Shown: positions 26,305 to 35,533, numbered from the stretch's first letter. The stretch: 64,000 nucleotides of DNA from CALNYS01 sp942490855 (GCA_942490855.1 CALNYS010000004.1:620001-684000), one strand, 5' to 3'. The notes: generated by a model from the sequence alone, not told the origin. A program made the numbers and translations.

Positions 26305-27099
26305 GTGCAGCATCACGGCAACCCGAATCGGTCATACGCAACGCGCCATCTGCGCGGTTTCAGCATGATCGACGTGCTCGTCTCGATCACTGTCATCGCG
26401 ATTCTGGTCAGCATGATCAGCCCCGTGCTCGAGCACGTGCGCCACGCCGCCAACCAGGTGGTCTGTGCCTCGAACCTCCGCCAGGTCGGCCTCTGCCTCT
26501 CGATGTACCGGGACGATCACAACACGATGCTCCCCCAGGTACGAACCAGCGCGCTCCGCAGCAGCGAGCACAACGACCCCCAGCTCGCCCACACCGGCGA
26601 GCACCCGGGCGCCTGGTCGGGCCTCGGCTGGCTGGTTGCCGAGGGGTACGTCAGCACCCCGCAGGTCTTCTACTGCCCCTCCCACGAGGGCACCCAGACG
26701 CAGGACGAATACGCCGACGCGTGGGTGAACCTCAACCGCCCCATCCGCACGAACTACGCCTACCGAGGCGAGCTCGCCCGCCCGGCCACTTCGGCCCCCA
26801 CGCTCACGGCGCACAGCCACGCCGCCACGCCCACCCACGCCGTGCTGGTCTCGGACGCCTTCACGTCCACGGCCGACCTCAACCACACGACCGGGTTCAA
26901 CACGCTCTCGACGAGCCTCAGCGTCGCATGGCTCGACGACGAGAGCCGCGCGATCCAGGGCCTCATCGCCAGCTTCGCCCAGCAGGGCATCGGCTCTGAC
27001 GAAGCGTGGTCGATCCTCGACCGCAGCACCGAGCCCACCGACAACCCCAACAGCGAGAGTGTGTCCGGCGCCCGGATGCTCCTCAACCTCCTCTTCTAA
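26305..27099 (+). CDS. Type II secretion-like pseudopilin
   Basis: GTG 26305 gives 264 residues after a GGGGGA Shine-Dalgarno. The prepilin peptidase site RGFSMIDVLVSI is followed by a hydrophobic helix (VLVSITVIAILVSMISPV). Position five of the mature form is Asp instead of the usual Glu. The remainder, with an SNLRQVGLCLSMY helix and a large C-terminal domain (CPSHEGTQTQDEYAD), matches planctomycete DUF1559-like prepilin proteins. It is processed at the membrane and probably assembled into a pseudopilus or surface fibre. No secretion ATPase or secretin gene is nearby, as is usual for these orphan pseudopilins. Confidence 0.85.
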   Translation: MQHHGNPNRSYATRHLRGFSMIDVLVSITVIAILVSMISPVLEHVRHAANQVVCASNLRQVGLCLSMYRDDHNTMLPQVRTSALRSSEHNDPQLAHTGEHPGAWSGLGWLVAEGYVSTPQVFYCPSHEGTQTQDEYADAWVNLNRPIRTNYAYRGELARPATSAPTLTAHSHAATPTHAVLVSDAFTSTADLNHTTGFNTLSTSLSVAWLDDESRAIQGLIASFAQQGIGSDEAWSILDRSTEPTDNPNSESVSGARMLLNLLF

Positions 27100-27210
27100 G
27101 CAGCCGTCTCGCCACGCGCCGTGCCCCGACCCCACGGGAACGCCGATGCGCCAAAGGCGTACACTCTGATCACGGCCCTCGGACACGGGCCGCGCTTGGA
27201 GACCCGACCG

Positions 27211-28203
27211 ATGAAGACCGTTCTTCAACGTGCCGCCGCCGTGACGGCGCTCTTCGTCGCCGCCGGCTTCGCCGCCGGGCAGGCGACCCCGGACCGCCTC
27301 TACTACGGCATCAACCGCCCGATCCCCTTCACCGTCAACGCCCCCGAGGGCGCCGGCGCCGTGCAGCTGGTGCTCTACGACGGCGCGGGGACGCAGATCG
27401 TCTCGCGCGCGAGCGTCGAGCCCGGCGCCATCGACCTCTTCGAGGTGTTCCCGATCCTCTGGAACCGCACCATCCCGCAGCCGTTCTACCTGCAGACCGT
27501 GATCGACGACGCCCAGGTCGGCCCCCCGGTCTTCCTCGAACCCCTGCGCCCGCCCCGTCAGAGCAAGATCAACCCGCGGACGACCAAGGTCGAGTGGACG
27601 CCCGACAAGCGACGCCCCTACAGCGGGCTCCGCGCGTACCCCGCCAAGTTCGTCGAGTTCACGACCTCGCAGGGGACGTTCACCGTCAAGCTCCGCCCCG
27701 ACGAGGCGCCCCAGACCGCCAAGCACATCCTCGATCTCGTCGAGGGCGGGTTCTACACCGACATCGTCGTCCACCGGATCCTGCCGACCAACACCAACGG
27801 CGACCCCTTCGTCATCCAGTTCGGCGACCCCCGCGGCTTCGGCTTAGGCGGCCCGGGCCACTTCGTGGACCTCGAGCCCAGCAACCTCCGCCACGCGTTC
27901 GGCGTCGTCTCCATGGCGCGCCAGAGCGACAACGCCGACTCCAACGGCTCCCAGGTCTTCGTCTGCCTCAGCCGCGCCGCGACCTCGCACCTCGACGACA
28001 ACTACACCTCCTTCGCCGAGGTGATCGACGGCGCCGACACGCTCATCGCCCTCGAATCCGTCGAGCTCGAAGACGCCGGCCGCGGCGTGCCCGCGGACCC
28101 CAAGCCGGTCGTCCACTCCGCACGCGCCTACGACGCCCCGCCCATCAGCGAGTGGCCCGCCCGCGTCACCCGCCCCTCCCCGTCCACCGAACAGCCCCGC
28201 TGA
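27211..28203 (+). CDS. Exported cyclophilin-type peptidyl-prolyl isomerase
   Basis: ATG 27211 gives 330 residues with a signal peptide (hydrophobic residues 6-21, then AAGFAAGQ). Residues 150-290 form the cyclophilin domain (FTTSQGTFTVKLRPDEAPQT, GVVSMARQSDNADSNGSQVF, then LDDNYTSFAEVIDG). The N-terminal 120 residues are a beta-rich extension not found in plain cyclophilins. It probably assists folding in the periplasm. Some catalytic positions are altered, since the usual FHR...QGG reads VVHRILPTNTNGD. A second, cytoplasmic-type cyclophilin follows 22 bases later, so the two may be a tandem duplication with different locations. Confidence 0.85.
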   Translation: MKTVLQRAAAVTALFVAAGFAAGQATPDRLYYGINRPIPFTVNAPEGAGAVQLVLYDGAGTQIVSRASVEPGAIDLFEVFPILWNRTIPQPFYLQTVIDDAQVGPPVFLEPLRPPRQSKINPRTTKVEWTPDKRRPYSGLRAYPAKFVEFTTSQGTFTVKLRPDEAPQTAKHILDLVEGGFYTDIVVHRILPTNTNGDPFVIQFGDPRGFGLGGPGHFVDLEPSNLRHAFGVVSMARQSDNADSNGSQVFVCLSRAATSHLDDNYTSFAEVIDGADTLIALESVELEDAGRGVPADPKPVVHSARAYDAPPISEWPARVTRPSPSTEQPR

Positions 28204-28225
28204 GCAGACCGAAGGAAGCGATCCC

Positions 28226-28693
28226 ATGCAGGCACGCATCGAAACGTCAGAAGGCCCCATCACCGTCGAGCTCTGGGAGGACGTCGCCCCCAAGCACGCC
28301 GAGAACTTCAAAACGCTCGTGGAAAAAGGCTTCTACGACGGGCTCAACTTCCACCGCATCATCCCCGGCTTCGTCATCCAGGGCGGGTGCCCCAAGGGCG
28401 ACGGCACGGGCGACCCGGGCTGGAAGGTTGACGCCGAGTTCAACGACCGCGAGCACCACCCCGGCGTGCTCTCGATGGCCCGCTCGAGCGACCCCAACTC
28501 CGCCGGATCCCAGTTCTTCGTCTGCCTGACCCGCGAGAACTGCCAGCACCTCGACGGCTCCTACACCGCCTTCGGCAAGGTCACCGAGGGCATGGACGTG
28601 GTCGAGAAGATCGCCGCGACCCCCCTCTCGAACCCCTCCGCCGGCACGCCCGCGAACCCGCCGAAGATGGTCTCCGCGACCATGCTCGACTGA
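28226..28693 (+). CDS. Cyclophilin-type peptidyl-prolyl isomerase
   Basis: The 155-residue product is a minimal single-domain cyclophilin, without signal peptide, that catalyses cis-trans isomerisation at proline bonds. Catalytic Arg is in FHRIIPGFVIQGGCPKG, followed by HPGVLSMARSSDPNSAGSQF and the LDGSYTAFGKV loop. Length is normal for PpiB. A GAAGGA Shine-Dalgarno precedes ATG 28226. It is co-oriented with and 22 bases behind the exported cyclophilin, and converges with tsaB. Confidence 0.94.
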   Translation: MQARIETSEGPITVELWEDVAPKHAENFKTLVEKGFYDGLNFHRIIPGFVIQGGCPKGDGTGDPGWKVDAEFNDREHHPGVLSMARSSDPNSAGSQFFVCLTRENCQHLDGSYTAFGKVTEGMDVVEKIAATPLSNPSAGTPANPPKMVSATMLD

Positions 28694-28700
28694 ACCCGCC

Positions 28701-29378
28701 CTACGCCCGGGCCGCGCGCCACGAGCGCACCGCCTCCGGCTCGCGCGGGTAAACAACCGACAGCTCCGCCGCCGTGACCGGCGCGATCCCCGCGCTCGCC
28801 GCAAGGCACGCGCTGGCCGTGTAGACCGGCGCCGCCACCGCGACGCCCGCGCCCCCCGCCCACGCGCGCATCGGCTCGGGCAGGTGCGCATCCGCGACGA
28901 TCGTCCCGAACCCGTGCCGCTCACGCAGCGCCGCCAGCCCCGCGCCGTCTACCGCCTCGCCAGCGCCCAGCGGGACACCGTCCTCGTACACCCGCACCCA
29001 CGCGCTGTCGCGCTTGCCCGCCAGCGCCACCGCGACCACGCCGGATCGCCCGACCGCCGCGACCCGGCACGACGGCACGGGCACGCACCCGGCGCCGACC
29101 GCCAGCGCGATCATCTTCGCCGTCGCCACCGCGATGCGCACAGAGCTGAACCCGCCCGGCCCCACCGACACCGCCACACGAGCGAGGTCCGCCGCGGACG
29201 CCCCCTCCTGCTCGCAAACCCCGTGGATCGCCGGCATCAGCGCGTCGTCATGACGCCCGCGCGGGTCGAGCGCGCGCGCACACAGCAGCGCGTCCCCGCG
29301 GGCAAGACCCACCTCGCCCGGGGAGCCCGAGCCGGGGTTGCTGGTTTCGATGATGAGTGTGAGCGCGCCGGCGGCCAT
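28701..29378 (-). CDS. tsaB: tRNA threonylcarbamoyladenosine biosynthesis protein TsaB
   Basis: The 225-residue ASKHA-fold protein is the inactive partner of TsaD in making t6A37 in ANN-reading tRNAs. Family features include LIIETSNPGSGSPGEVGLA at the start, HDDALMPAIH, and SVGPGGFSSVRIAVATAK near residue 70. The C-terminal third is alanine-rich and less conserved. ATG 29378 has TACACT six bases upstream and no Shine-Dalgarno, so the message is probably leaderless even though it follows another minus-strand gene closely. tsaD, tsaE and tsaC are not in the window. Confidence 0.9.
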   Translation of the reverse strand: MAAGALTLIIETSNPGSGSPGEVGLARGDALLCARALDPRGRHDDALMPAIHGVCEQEGASAADLARVAVSVGPGGFSSVRIAVATAKMIALAVGAGCVPVPSCRVAAVGRSGVVAVALAGKRDSAWVRVYEDGVPLGAGEAVDGAGLAALRERHGFGTIVADAHLPEPMRAWAGGAGVAVAAPVYTASACLAASAGIAPVTAAELSVVYPREPEAVRSWRAARA

Positions 29379-29384
29379 CGGCCC

Positions 29385-29390
29385 AGTGTA
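29385..29390 (-). promoter_or_regulatory. Leaderless -10 box of tsaB
   Basis: TACACT on the minus strand ends six bases before ATG 29378 and lies in the 19-base gap behind the long LolA/TPR reading frame. Confidence 0.6.
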
Positions 29391-29397
29391 CGCGCCC

Positions 29398-32300
29398 TCA
29401 GCCCCCCGCGGCCTCGCGGCGCTCGCGCACCTTGCGCAGACGCAGGCGATGGATATCGCGGTCCGGCTCGATCTCCACCAGCGCCGCGATGTGACGCTCC
29501 GCGGTCGCCCAGTCCCCCATCCGCAGCGCCGCCGTCGCGGCGAGCTCGCGGTGATCCGCGTCAAAGGGCGCCATGCGCACGGCGCGCTCCGCCGTCGCGA
29601 GCGATTCGTCAAGCCGCCCCAGCGCCGCGAGCCGTTTCGAACGCTCCACCGCGAACACCGGCGTCTTCTGCTCACGCGCGTCGAGGTACGCGAGGTGCTC
29701 CAGCGCCAGCCCCATCGCCTCGGGCGTGTCCTGTTCCAGGAAATGCCGCGCCAGCACGCGGTGCGGCTCGGGATCAACCGGTCGCGCCGCCGCGTACCGC
29801 GCAAGCAGCGCCGCGACCTCGGGCGTCACCACGCCGTCCGCCTCCTGCAGCGCCAGCGTCCCCGCCGCCTGGAGCAGATCAGGGTGCCCCGGGTGCTCAG
29901 CCAGCAGCCGCCCGACGATCTCGGCGTCGAACTCCTCGACGCCCTCCTGCTCGTGCAGCTCCGCGACCGTCGGCGACGAGAGCATCCCGTGCGCCGCGAG
30001 ATCCCCGCGCGCCCACACCAGGAACGCGTCGTAGAACTCGTCGCGCGTCACGCCGAGCGCGCTCTCCATCGCACGCTCTTCACGCACGCCCTGCGCGTAG
30101 AGGTCCATCAGCTCCAGCGGCGCGCGCTCGCCGTGCGTGGTCTTCATGTACTCGTACATCCACGCGCCCTGCGCGTACGCCTGCCCGCGGTCGCTCGGCT
30201 TCTTGGGGCGAACGAACGCGATGTTGATCTCGCGCATGTCAAAGAGCTCGCCCGCCGACATCGCCCCGGCGAGCAGACGCCACGTGTCGAAATCACGCGG
30301 CGCGTCCTCGACGTTCACCGCCGCCGCTTCCGTGAACCAGTGCGGGATGCGGTTGTTCGTCCGCGAGAGCGTGATCGTGTGCGCGTACTCGTGCTGCACC
30401 ACCCGCGGCCAGTCGTACACGCCCGTGTGGTTCGGCCCAACCTTCGGGGCCTCCATCGCGATAAGCGGCCCCGTCGCCGCCGCGATCGTGTGGATCGCCG
30501 GCATGCCCGTGATCCGCACCGCGAACCACTGGTGGTCCGGCATCAGCTCAATGAACGTCTTCCGCGCCGGCTCGTGGTCAAACTCCCCCGCGACGCGCGC
30601 GTGAATGCGCTCGAGCACGGGCAGCATCTCCTCGGCCATCACGCGATCGACACCCGGCTGGTAGCGCACGATGAAGTGATCGCTCTCGATCGTCTCGAAC
30701 GCCGCGAGACCCTCGATCATCTCCAGGCTGTTGCGCGCCCGGCGCTGGAACGGGTCGAGCTCGACAGCGCGCGAGAGCCATTTCCCCGCCGCCGCGTCGT
30801 CGGCCGCCTGCACGTGCAACAGCCCCAGCGCCACGATCGGCGGCGGCCAGTTCGGCTGACGCTCCACCGCGCGCTCGAGCAGCTCCGCCGCGTACCCGTA
30901 CTGACGGTTCTCCGACATCGCCCGCCCCGCGACGTACAGCGCCAGCGGCGATCCCGGCGACAGCTCGTCGAACGCGCGTAGCGCCGCCTCCGTCTCATCG
31001 AGGTCGTAGCGCACCGCCTTGATCGCGCACGACGCCGCGACGAGCGCGCGCTGACGCGGGAAGCGCTCGAGCGCCGGCGCCAGCAGCTCCTCCGCGAGGT
31101 CCGGATCGTTCTGACGCAGCATCGCGTGCGCGCGCCACAGGTCCGCCTCTGGCGACCAGCCCGTCTCGTCGGACGCCGTCACGCTCGCGGCCGAATCGTC
31201 CATCACCGCCGTCAGCGCGTCGGTCTGATCGAAGTTGAACCCCTGCACGCTCATCTTGGTGAGCAGACCGAGCGCGCCGCCCGAGCGCGGGCACAGCTTC
31301 AGCGCGTCCCCCGCCGCCTCGCGCGCCTCGGAGAAATTGTCCTTCGCGTGCAGCAGACGCGCCTCTTCCAACGCGGCGGGCCAGTACAGCGGGTCGAGCT
31401 GCCGAGCCCGCGCCAGCAGCGCCATCATGCTCTGGTAGTCCTGCGAGGGCAGACCGCGCACCCGCGAACGCACGCGCATCGCGCGCACCGCGTCAACGAG
31501 CTCCGCCGGCGTCGCCGACGCGCCCTCGCTCATCGCCGCGACGATCGGCGTCACCGCGTCGTCCGCCTGGCGCGTCATCCCCAAGCCTTCGTACGCCTCC
31601 GCAAGCAGACGCTGCCCGCGCACCGAACGCTCGCCAGCGCTCAGAAGACCGACGGCCTGGCGCAGATCGCCACGAGACACCATCGCTTCGGCGCGCACCG
31701 CGAGCGGGACCGATTCATCCTCAAACGCCGCGTGGTCCCAGACGCCAACGATCAGCGCCGCGACAGCGGCGTGGGCCGTCGCGTCGAGATCGCCCTCTTC
31801 CCACACCCCGTGGAACACGCGCTTCTCGACCCGCTCGCTCTCGCTGAGATAGGGAGCCGCGATGGCGCGCTGCGCCAGCGGCGCAAGCCCGATCCCGTCG
31901 GTTGCGGGCGCCGGTTGGGCGCGCACGGACGGGGCCAGCGCCAGCCCGGCGCACGCGATCAGTGCGAGGAGCGAGCGCTTCACTTCCCGGCGTCCGCCGC
32001 CGCGTCGCGCCCGGCGCTCGACCTGCACGTCCCACCCCTCGCTCTCGGGCGGGGGCGAGACGGCCATCACGCCCTGGGGCAGGCGTTCGTTCCGCTCAAC
32101 GTTCAAGAGCTGCACGAAAGAGACGTCGCCCTTCTGATCCACCGCGCGCGACATCTTCGGCATCAGCGCCTCGCGCTCGTACCACAGACGGATCTCGCGG
32201 AACTTGGAGTCCTCCGCGAACTCCGCCTTGGGCGTCAGCATCAGCTGGTAGCAGTCGCCGGCGAACGCGACGAGCGTCGCGGGCTCGCCCTCGAGCCCGG

Positions 32301-32862
32301 TGTTGTGATCGACGAGCGCCACGTCGAAGCGCTCGAGGACGTCGGCCGCGCGCTGCCCGATCGGGATGGGCATGATGCCCTCCTTGATCGACAGCGGGTC
32401 GAAGTCCTCGCCCGGCCCGGCGATCTCGCGCGCCACGAACTGCTTCTTGTCGGGGCGCTTCTCGATGAGCCATCGCCCGTCGAAGACCCACACCTGACGG
32501 TCGGCCTCCTTCCGCCCGGCGCTGACGAGCCACAGGTCCACGAAGTCGATCTCGAACGCGCGACGCGGGCGGATGCGCCCGCCCTCGCCCGCTTCAGAAG
32601 CGCGCTCGGCCCGGTAGAACAGCTTGCCGCGCCGCACGTGCTGGTCCCCCTGCAGCCGGAAGCGCCGGTCGTACTGGATGTCCGCCTGGAGCGTGTCCAC
32701 CTTGTCGTCCACGCGCTCGAGGGCGATCAGCAGCTGCTGGGGGGTGCGGATCTCGCCCGGGGCCGCGATGGGGTCGAGGGGCTCGCCCGCGCCGGCCGCG
32801 GGCGCGAGCGCCATCGCCACCGACAGAACCCCGAACGCCGCCGTCATCGTGTGTCGCTTCAT
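29398..32862 (-). CDS. 1154-residue ORF: LolA-like protein joined to a TPR/gluzincin peptidase
   Basis: The open frame has two distinct halves. Residues 1-293 start with a signal peptide (MTAAFGVLSVAMALAPAAGAG) after a strong GGGGAGAGG site and continue as a LolA-like outer-membrane lipoprotein-sorting fold (VWVFDGRWLIEKRPDKKQFV). At residue 294 a second export signal begins (KRSLLALIACAGLALAPSVRAQ). The second half is a TPR protein of about 860 residues with a peptidase MA-like zinc site VVQHEYAHTITLSR and HWFTEAAA. A GTG at 31983 would start the second part, and a TGA (31980-31982) in another frame overlaps it as GTGA, the arrangement of most other gene pairs here. Two genes fused by an indel are therefore likely. 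Confidence 0.8.
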   Translation of the reverse strand: MKRHTMTAAFGVLSVAMALAPAAGAGEPLDPIAAPGEIRTPQQLLIALERVDDKVDTLQADIQYDRRFRLQGDQHVRRGKLFYRAERASEAGEGGRIRPRRAFEIDFVDLWLVSAGRKEADRQVWVFDGRWLIEKRPDKKQFVAREIAGPGEDFDPLSIKEGIMPIPIGQRAADVLERFDVALVDHNTGLEGEPATLVAFAGDCYQLMLTPKAEFAEDSKFREIRLWYEREALMPKMSRAVDQKGDVSFVQLLNVERNERLPQGVMAVSPPPESEGWDVQVERRARRGGGRREVKRSLLALIACAGLALAPSVRAQPAPATDGIGLAPLAQRAIAAPYLSESERVEKRVFHGVWEEGDLDATAHAAVAALIVGVWDHAAFEDESVPLAVRAEAMVSRGDLRQAVGLLSAGERSVRGQRLLAEAYEGLGMTRQADDAVTPIVAAMSEGASATPAELVDAVRAMRVRSRVRGLPSQDYQSMMALLARARQLDPLYWPAALEEARLLHAKDNFSEAREAAGDALKLCPRSGGALGLLTKMSVQGFNFDQTDALTAVMDDSAASVTASDETGWSPEADLWRAHAMLRQNDPDLAEELLAPALERFPRQRALVAASCAIKAVRYDLDETEAALRAFDELSPGSPLALYVAGRAMSENRQYGYAAELLERAVERQPNWPPPIVALGLLHVQAADDAAAGKWLSRAVELDPFQRRARNSLEMIEGLAAFETIESDHFIVRYQPGVDRVMAEEMLPVLERIHARVAGEFDHEPARKTFIELMPDHQWFAVRITGMPAIHTIAAATGPLIAMEAPKVGPNHTGVYDWPRVVQHEYAHTITLSRTNNRIPHWFTEAAAVNVEDAPRDFDTWRLLAGAMSAGELFDMREINIAFVRPKKPSDRGQAYAQGAWMYEYMKTTHGERAPLELMDLYAQGVREERAMESALGVTRDEFYDAFLVWARGDLAAHGMLSSPTVAELHEQEGVEEFDAEIVGRLLAEHPGHPDLLQAAGTLALQEADGVVTPEVAALLARYAAARPVDPEPHRVLARHFLEQDTPEAMGLALEHLAYLDAREQKTPVFAVERSKRLAALGRLDESLATAERAVRMAPFDADHRELAATAALRMGDWATAERHIAALVEIEPDRDIHRLRLRKVRERREAAGG
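31981..31983 (-). other. Probable internal start codon of the TPR/peptidase gene
   Basis: GTG at 31983 precedes a textbook signal peptide in the middle of the long ORF and overlaps an out-of-frame TGA as GTGA. If used, the second protein has 861 residues (29398-31983). Confidence 0.55.
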
Positions 32863-33044
32863 CTGGCCTCTCCCCTAATGTTCAACCGCCCGTGCGCGCG
32901 AATGCTTCACCATCGGTCGGACGCGAGCCCCCCGTGCACGGTTCCCCCCGGTTTCCCGCCCCCTCTGTGGGAACAGCGGGGCGGCCCGGGTGGTTGACCC
33001 TATACGCTACGCCCCAGCAACCACACCGACCCACGGAGACCCCC

Positions 33045-33743
33045 ATGCCCCACCACCGCACCGCCCTGACCGCCCTCGCCCTCGTTCTCGCGTCCGTCGC
33101 CGTCGCGGCCGAGCGCACCGAATCCGGCGCCTCGCTCGTCCTCCCCGCCGAGCACAGCGAGGCCGGGACCGTCTACCACGTCCAGCCCGGCAAGGACGCG
33201 CAGGTGACCTTCACCTCCGACGCGCTGCTCGAGCACATCAAGGGCGTCAGCAACCAGGTCGTCGGGTACGCCGTCGCCGGCCCCGAGGACCGCCCCGCCG
33301 CACTGATCGCCGGCGAGTTCCTCCTCCCCATCGACTCCCTCGACACCGGCATCCCCATGCGCGACGAGCACCTCCAGGGCGAGCGCTGGCTCAACGCCGA
33401 GAGCTACCCCGACATCTCCTTCGTCATCACCGACACCCAAAGCGACACGCTCGCCAAGGAGGGCGAGGGCTACCGCACCTACACCGTCACCCTGATCGGC
33501 GACATGTCCATCAAGGGCGTCACCAAGCAGATCGAGGTCCCCGCCCGCCTCACCTTTATGAGCGAGTCCGAGCAGACCCGCTCGCGCGCCCGAGGCGACC
33601 TCATGGCCCTCCGCTGCGAGTACGAGATCACCCTCGCCGACTTCGGCGTCAACAGCGGCGGCGGCAAGATCGCCGAGACCGTCACCCTCGACCAGGCCCT
33701 CTTCTTCTCCACCGTCCGCCCCGAAGACCAGCGCCGGCGCTAA
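33045..33743 (+). CDS. YceI-family periplasmic protein
   Basis: The 232-residue product has a signal peptide (hydrophobic residues 6-22, cleavage near AVAAE) and a lipocalin-like YceI domain: YHVQPGKDAQVTFTSDALL, then LNAESYPDISFVIT and a repeated TYTVTLIGDMSIKGVTK segment. YceI proteins bind polyisoprenoid or other amphipathic ligands in the periplasm; the ligand here is unknown. ATG 33045 is preceded by GGAGAC. Upstream is a 182-base divergent region shared with the LolA/TPR gene. A hairpin element with a conserved tail lies right after the stop. Confidence 0.88.
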   Translation: MPHHRTALTALALVLASVAVAAERTESGASLVLPAEHSEAGTVYHVQPGKDAQVTFTSDALLEHIKGVSNQVVGYAVAGPEDRPAALIAGEFLLPIDSLDTGIPMRDEHLQGERWLNAESYPDISFVITDTQSDTLAKEGEGYRTYTVTLIGDMSIKGVTKQIEVPARLTFMSESEQTRSRARGDLMALRCEYEITLADFGVNSGGGKIAETVTLDQALFFSTVRPEDQRRR

Positions 33744-33745
33744 CT

Positions 33746-33796
33746 CTCTCCCCCCGCTCCCCGTTCCGACGGGGAGAGGGCCGGGGTGAGGGGCTC
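33746..33796 (+). repeat. 3'-end hairpin element, copy A
   Basis: A CTCTCCCC/GGGGAGAG stem is followed by GGCCGGGGTGAGGGGCTCC. It starts three bases after the yceI stop. The same hairpin and tail occur after two other genes (copies B and C on the minus strand), always in the same orientation relative to the gene upstream. Confidence 0.75.
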
Positions 33797-33839
33797 CCCC
33801 CACTTCTCAGTCTGGGTTCAAACAAACAGCCTCGGTGCC

Positions 33840-33866
33840 GTGGTACAGACCAAAGGTCTGTGCCAC
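33840..33866. repeat. 12-bp palindrome with AAA loop
   Basis: GTGGTACAGACC pairs with GGTCTGTGCCAC (one T-G wobble) around AAA. It lies in the noncoding gap between convergent yceI and glyQS and has the look of a REP-type palindrome. Confidence 0.65.
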
Positions 33867-33910
33867 GATCCCGCACCCACGCAAAGTAAACAAACGCGCC
33901 CACTCCCCAA

Positions 33911-33931
33911 CCCTCCCCCTCAGGGGGAGGG
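33911..33931. repeat. GC-rich palindrome at the glyQS 3' end
   Basis: CCCTCCCCCT and AGGGGGAGGG form a perfect ten-base stem around one base, nine bases behind the glyQS stop. It may serve as a 3'-end structure or terminator; no T-run is present. Confidence 0.6.
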
Positions 33932-33940
33932 AACCGGAGT

Positions 33941-35533
33941 TCACACGCCCAGCTTCTCCGCCAGGAAGTCGCCCACCGCGTCCATCGCGATTCGCGTCTG
34001 CTCCAGCGTGTCGCGGTCGCGCACCGTCACGGTGCCGTCCTCGAGCGTGTCGCCATCGATCGTGAAGCAGTACGGGCACCCCGCCTCGTCCATCCGCGCG
34101 TAGCGCTTCCCGATCGACTGCTTCTCATCAAACTCGATGAACCCGATCCGACCGAACCGCGCCCGCAGCTCGGTGTACAGCTCCATCCCCTTCTCCGGCA
34201 TCCCGTCCTTCTTCACCAACGGGAACACCGCCGCCTTGATCGGCGCCACCCGCGGGTGCAGCTTCATCACCACGCCCGACGCGCGCTCAGGGTCCGGCGT
34301 GTACGCCTCGCACAAAATCGCCAGCACCCCGCGGTCCAGACCCGCCGAGGGCTCGATCACGTTCGGCGTCACCCACTCGCCCTTGGGCTGCCCGTTCTTG
34401 GCGATCTCGCCCTTCGTGCGATCGAGGTACTGCATCTTCGCCCGCGAGTGCTCCATGTGCTGCGTGAGGTCGAAGTTCGACCGGTCCGCCACACCCTCGA
34501 GCTCGCCGAAGCCAGGCGCGGTAAAGGGGAAGCGGTACTCGATGTCCGCCGTCCCCGCGCCCTCTTTCGCGTAGTGCGCCAGCTCGTCTTTGTCGTGCTC
34601 GCGCATGATGAGGTTGTCCCCCGTCAGCCCGACCGACTTCCACCACGCCATACGCGCGTCGCGCCAGTACGCGTACCACTTCTCCGCGTCCTCGGGCGCG
34701 CAGAAGAACTCGATCTCCATCTGCTCGAACTCGCGCGAGCGGAACGTGAAGTTCCGCGGCGTGACCTCGTTGCGGAACGCCTTGCCCGTCTGCGCAATCC
34801 CAAACGGCGGCTCAACGCGAGTGGTGTCCATCACGTTCTTGAAGTTGATGAAGATGCCCTGCGCGGTCTCCGGACGCAGGTACGCCTTGTTGTCCTCCCA
34901 GTCGCCCGTCGCGCCGATGATCGTGGGGAACATGAGGTTGAAGGGGCGGGGCTCGGTCAGCGTGCCCGGCTCGCTCGCGTCGGGACCCACCGTGCGCTCG
35001 CGGGCGCCCTCTGGGAGCTCCGCCATCGGCACGACCTTATACGCCGACGCGTCGCTGTTCTTCTCGTATTTCATCAGGGTCTTGAGCGCCGCCTCATGCC
35101 CCTTCTCGTCGCCCTCGAGAAACGCGTAGCAGCGCCCGCTGTCGTCAGAAGCGTTCCGCAGCGCCACCAGATGGTCCGCGCGGTACCGCTTCTTCGACTC
35201 CGTGCAGTCCACCATCGGATCGTTAAACCCGCCGACGTGCCCGCTCGCCTCCCACACCTTCGGGTTCTGGATGATGCAGCTGTCCAGCGGCACGATCCGC
35301 ACCGGCTCCCCGTCGGGGCCGGGCGCCGGCGCCATCACCACGTCCTGCCACCACGCGTCGCGCAGGTTCTTCTTGAGCTGGGCGCCCAGCGGGCCGTAGT
35401 CCCAGAACCCGTTGATCCCGCCGTAGATCTCAGACGCCGGGTAGATGAACCCGCGCCTCTTGCACAGGGCCATGATGTCGTCCATGGACTTGGAGGTCGG
35501 GTCGGCCGCGGCGTTCGTGGTGTCGGTGCTCAT
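33941..35533 (-). CDS. glyQS: Glycyl-tRNA synthetase, single-chain class II type
   Basis: The 530-residue product is the dimeric, eukaryote- and archaea-like GlyRS that charges tRNA-Gly, not the bacterial alpha2beta2 enzyme. Class II motif 1 and the glycine site lie in IYPASEIYGGINGFWDYGPLG (here cut to its core), motif 2 in FRNEVTPRNFTFRSREFEQME, and motif 3 near PSAGLDRGVLAIL, followed by an anticodon-binding domain. ATG 35533 has TACGAT six bases upstream and no Shine-Dalgarno. The gene is divergent from the Tdh-like dehydrogenase. The 3' end is followed by palindromes. Confidence 0.95.
   Translation of the reverse strand: MSTDTTNAAADPTSKSMDDIMALCKRRGFIYPASEIYGGINGFWDYGPLGAQLKKNLRDAWWQDVVMAPAPGPDGEPVRIVPLDSCIIQNPKVWEASGHVGGFNDPMVDCTESKKRYRADHLVALRNASDDSGRCYAFLEGDEKGHEAALKTLMKYEKNSDASAYKVVPMAELPEGARERTVGPDASEPGTLTEPRPFNLMFPTIIGATGDWEDNKAYLRPETAQGIFINFKNVMDTTRVEPPFGIAQTGKAFRNEVTPRNFTFRSREFEQMEIEFFCAPEDAEKWYAYWRDARMAWWKSVGLTGDNLIMREHDKDELAHYAKEGAGTADIEYRFPFTAPGFGELEGVADRSNFDLTQHMEHSRAKMQYLDRTKGEIAKNGQPKGEWVTPNVIEPSAGLDRGVLAILCEAYTPDPERASGVVMKLHPRVAPIKAAVFPLVKKDGMPEKGMELYTELRARFGRIGFIEFDEKQSIGKRYARMDEAGCPYCFTIDGDTLEDGTVTVRDRDTLEQTRIAMDAVGDFLAEKLGV

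Noticed and set aside
32892..33044. N-terminal extension of YceI
   Set aside because: Proline/arginine-rich and upstream of a clear signal peptide with Shine-Dalgarno at 33045.
33682..33903. Small minus-strand frame over the repeats behind yceI
   Set aside because: Made of hairpin repeat sequence; no start signal or protein-like composition.
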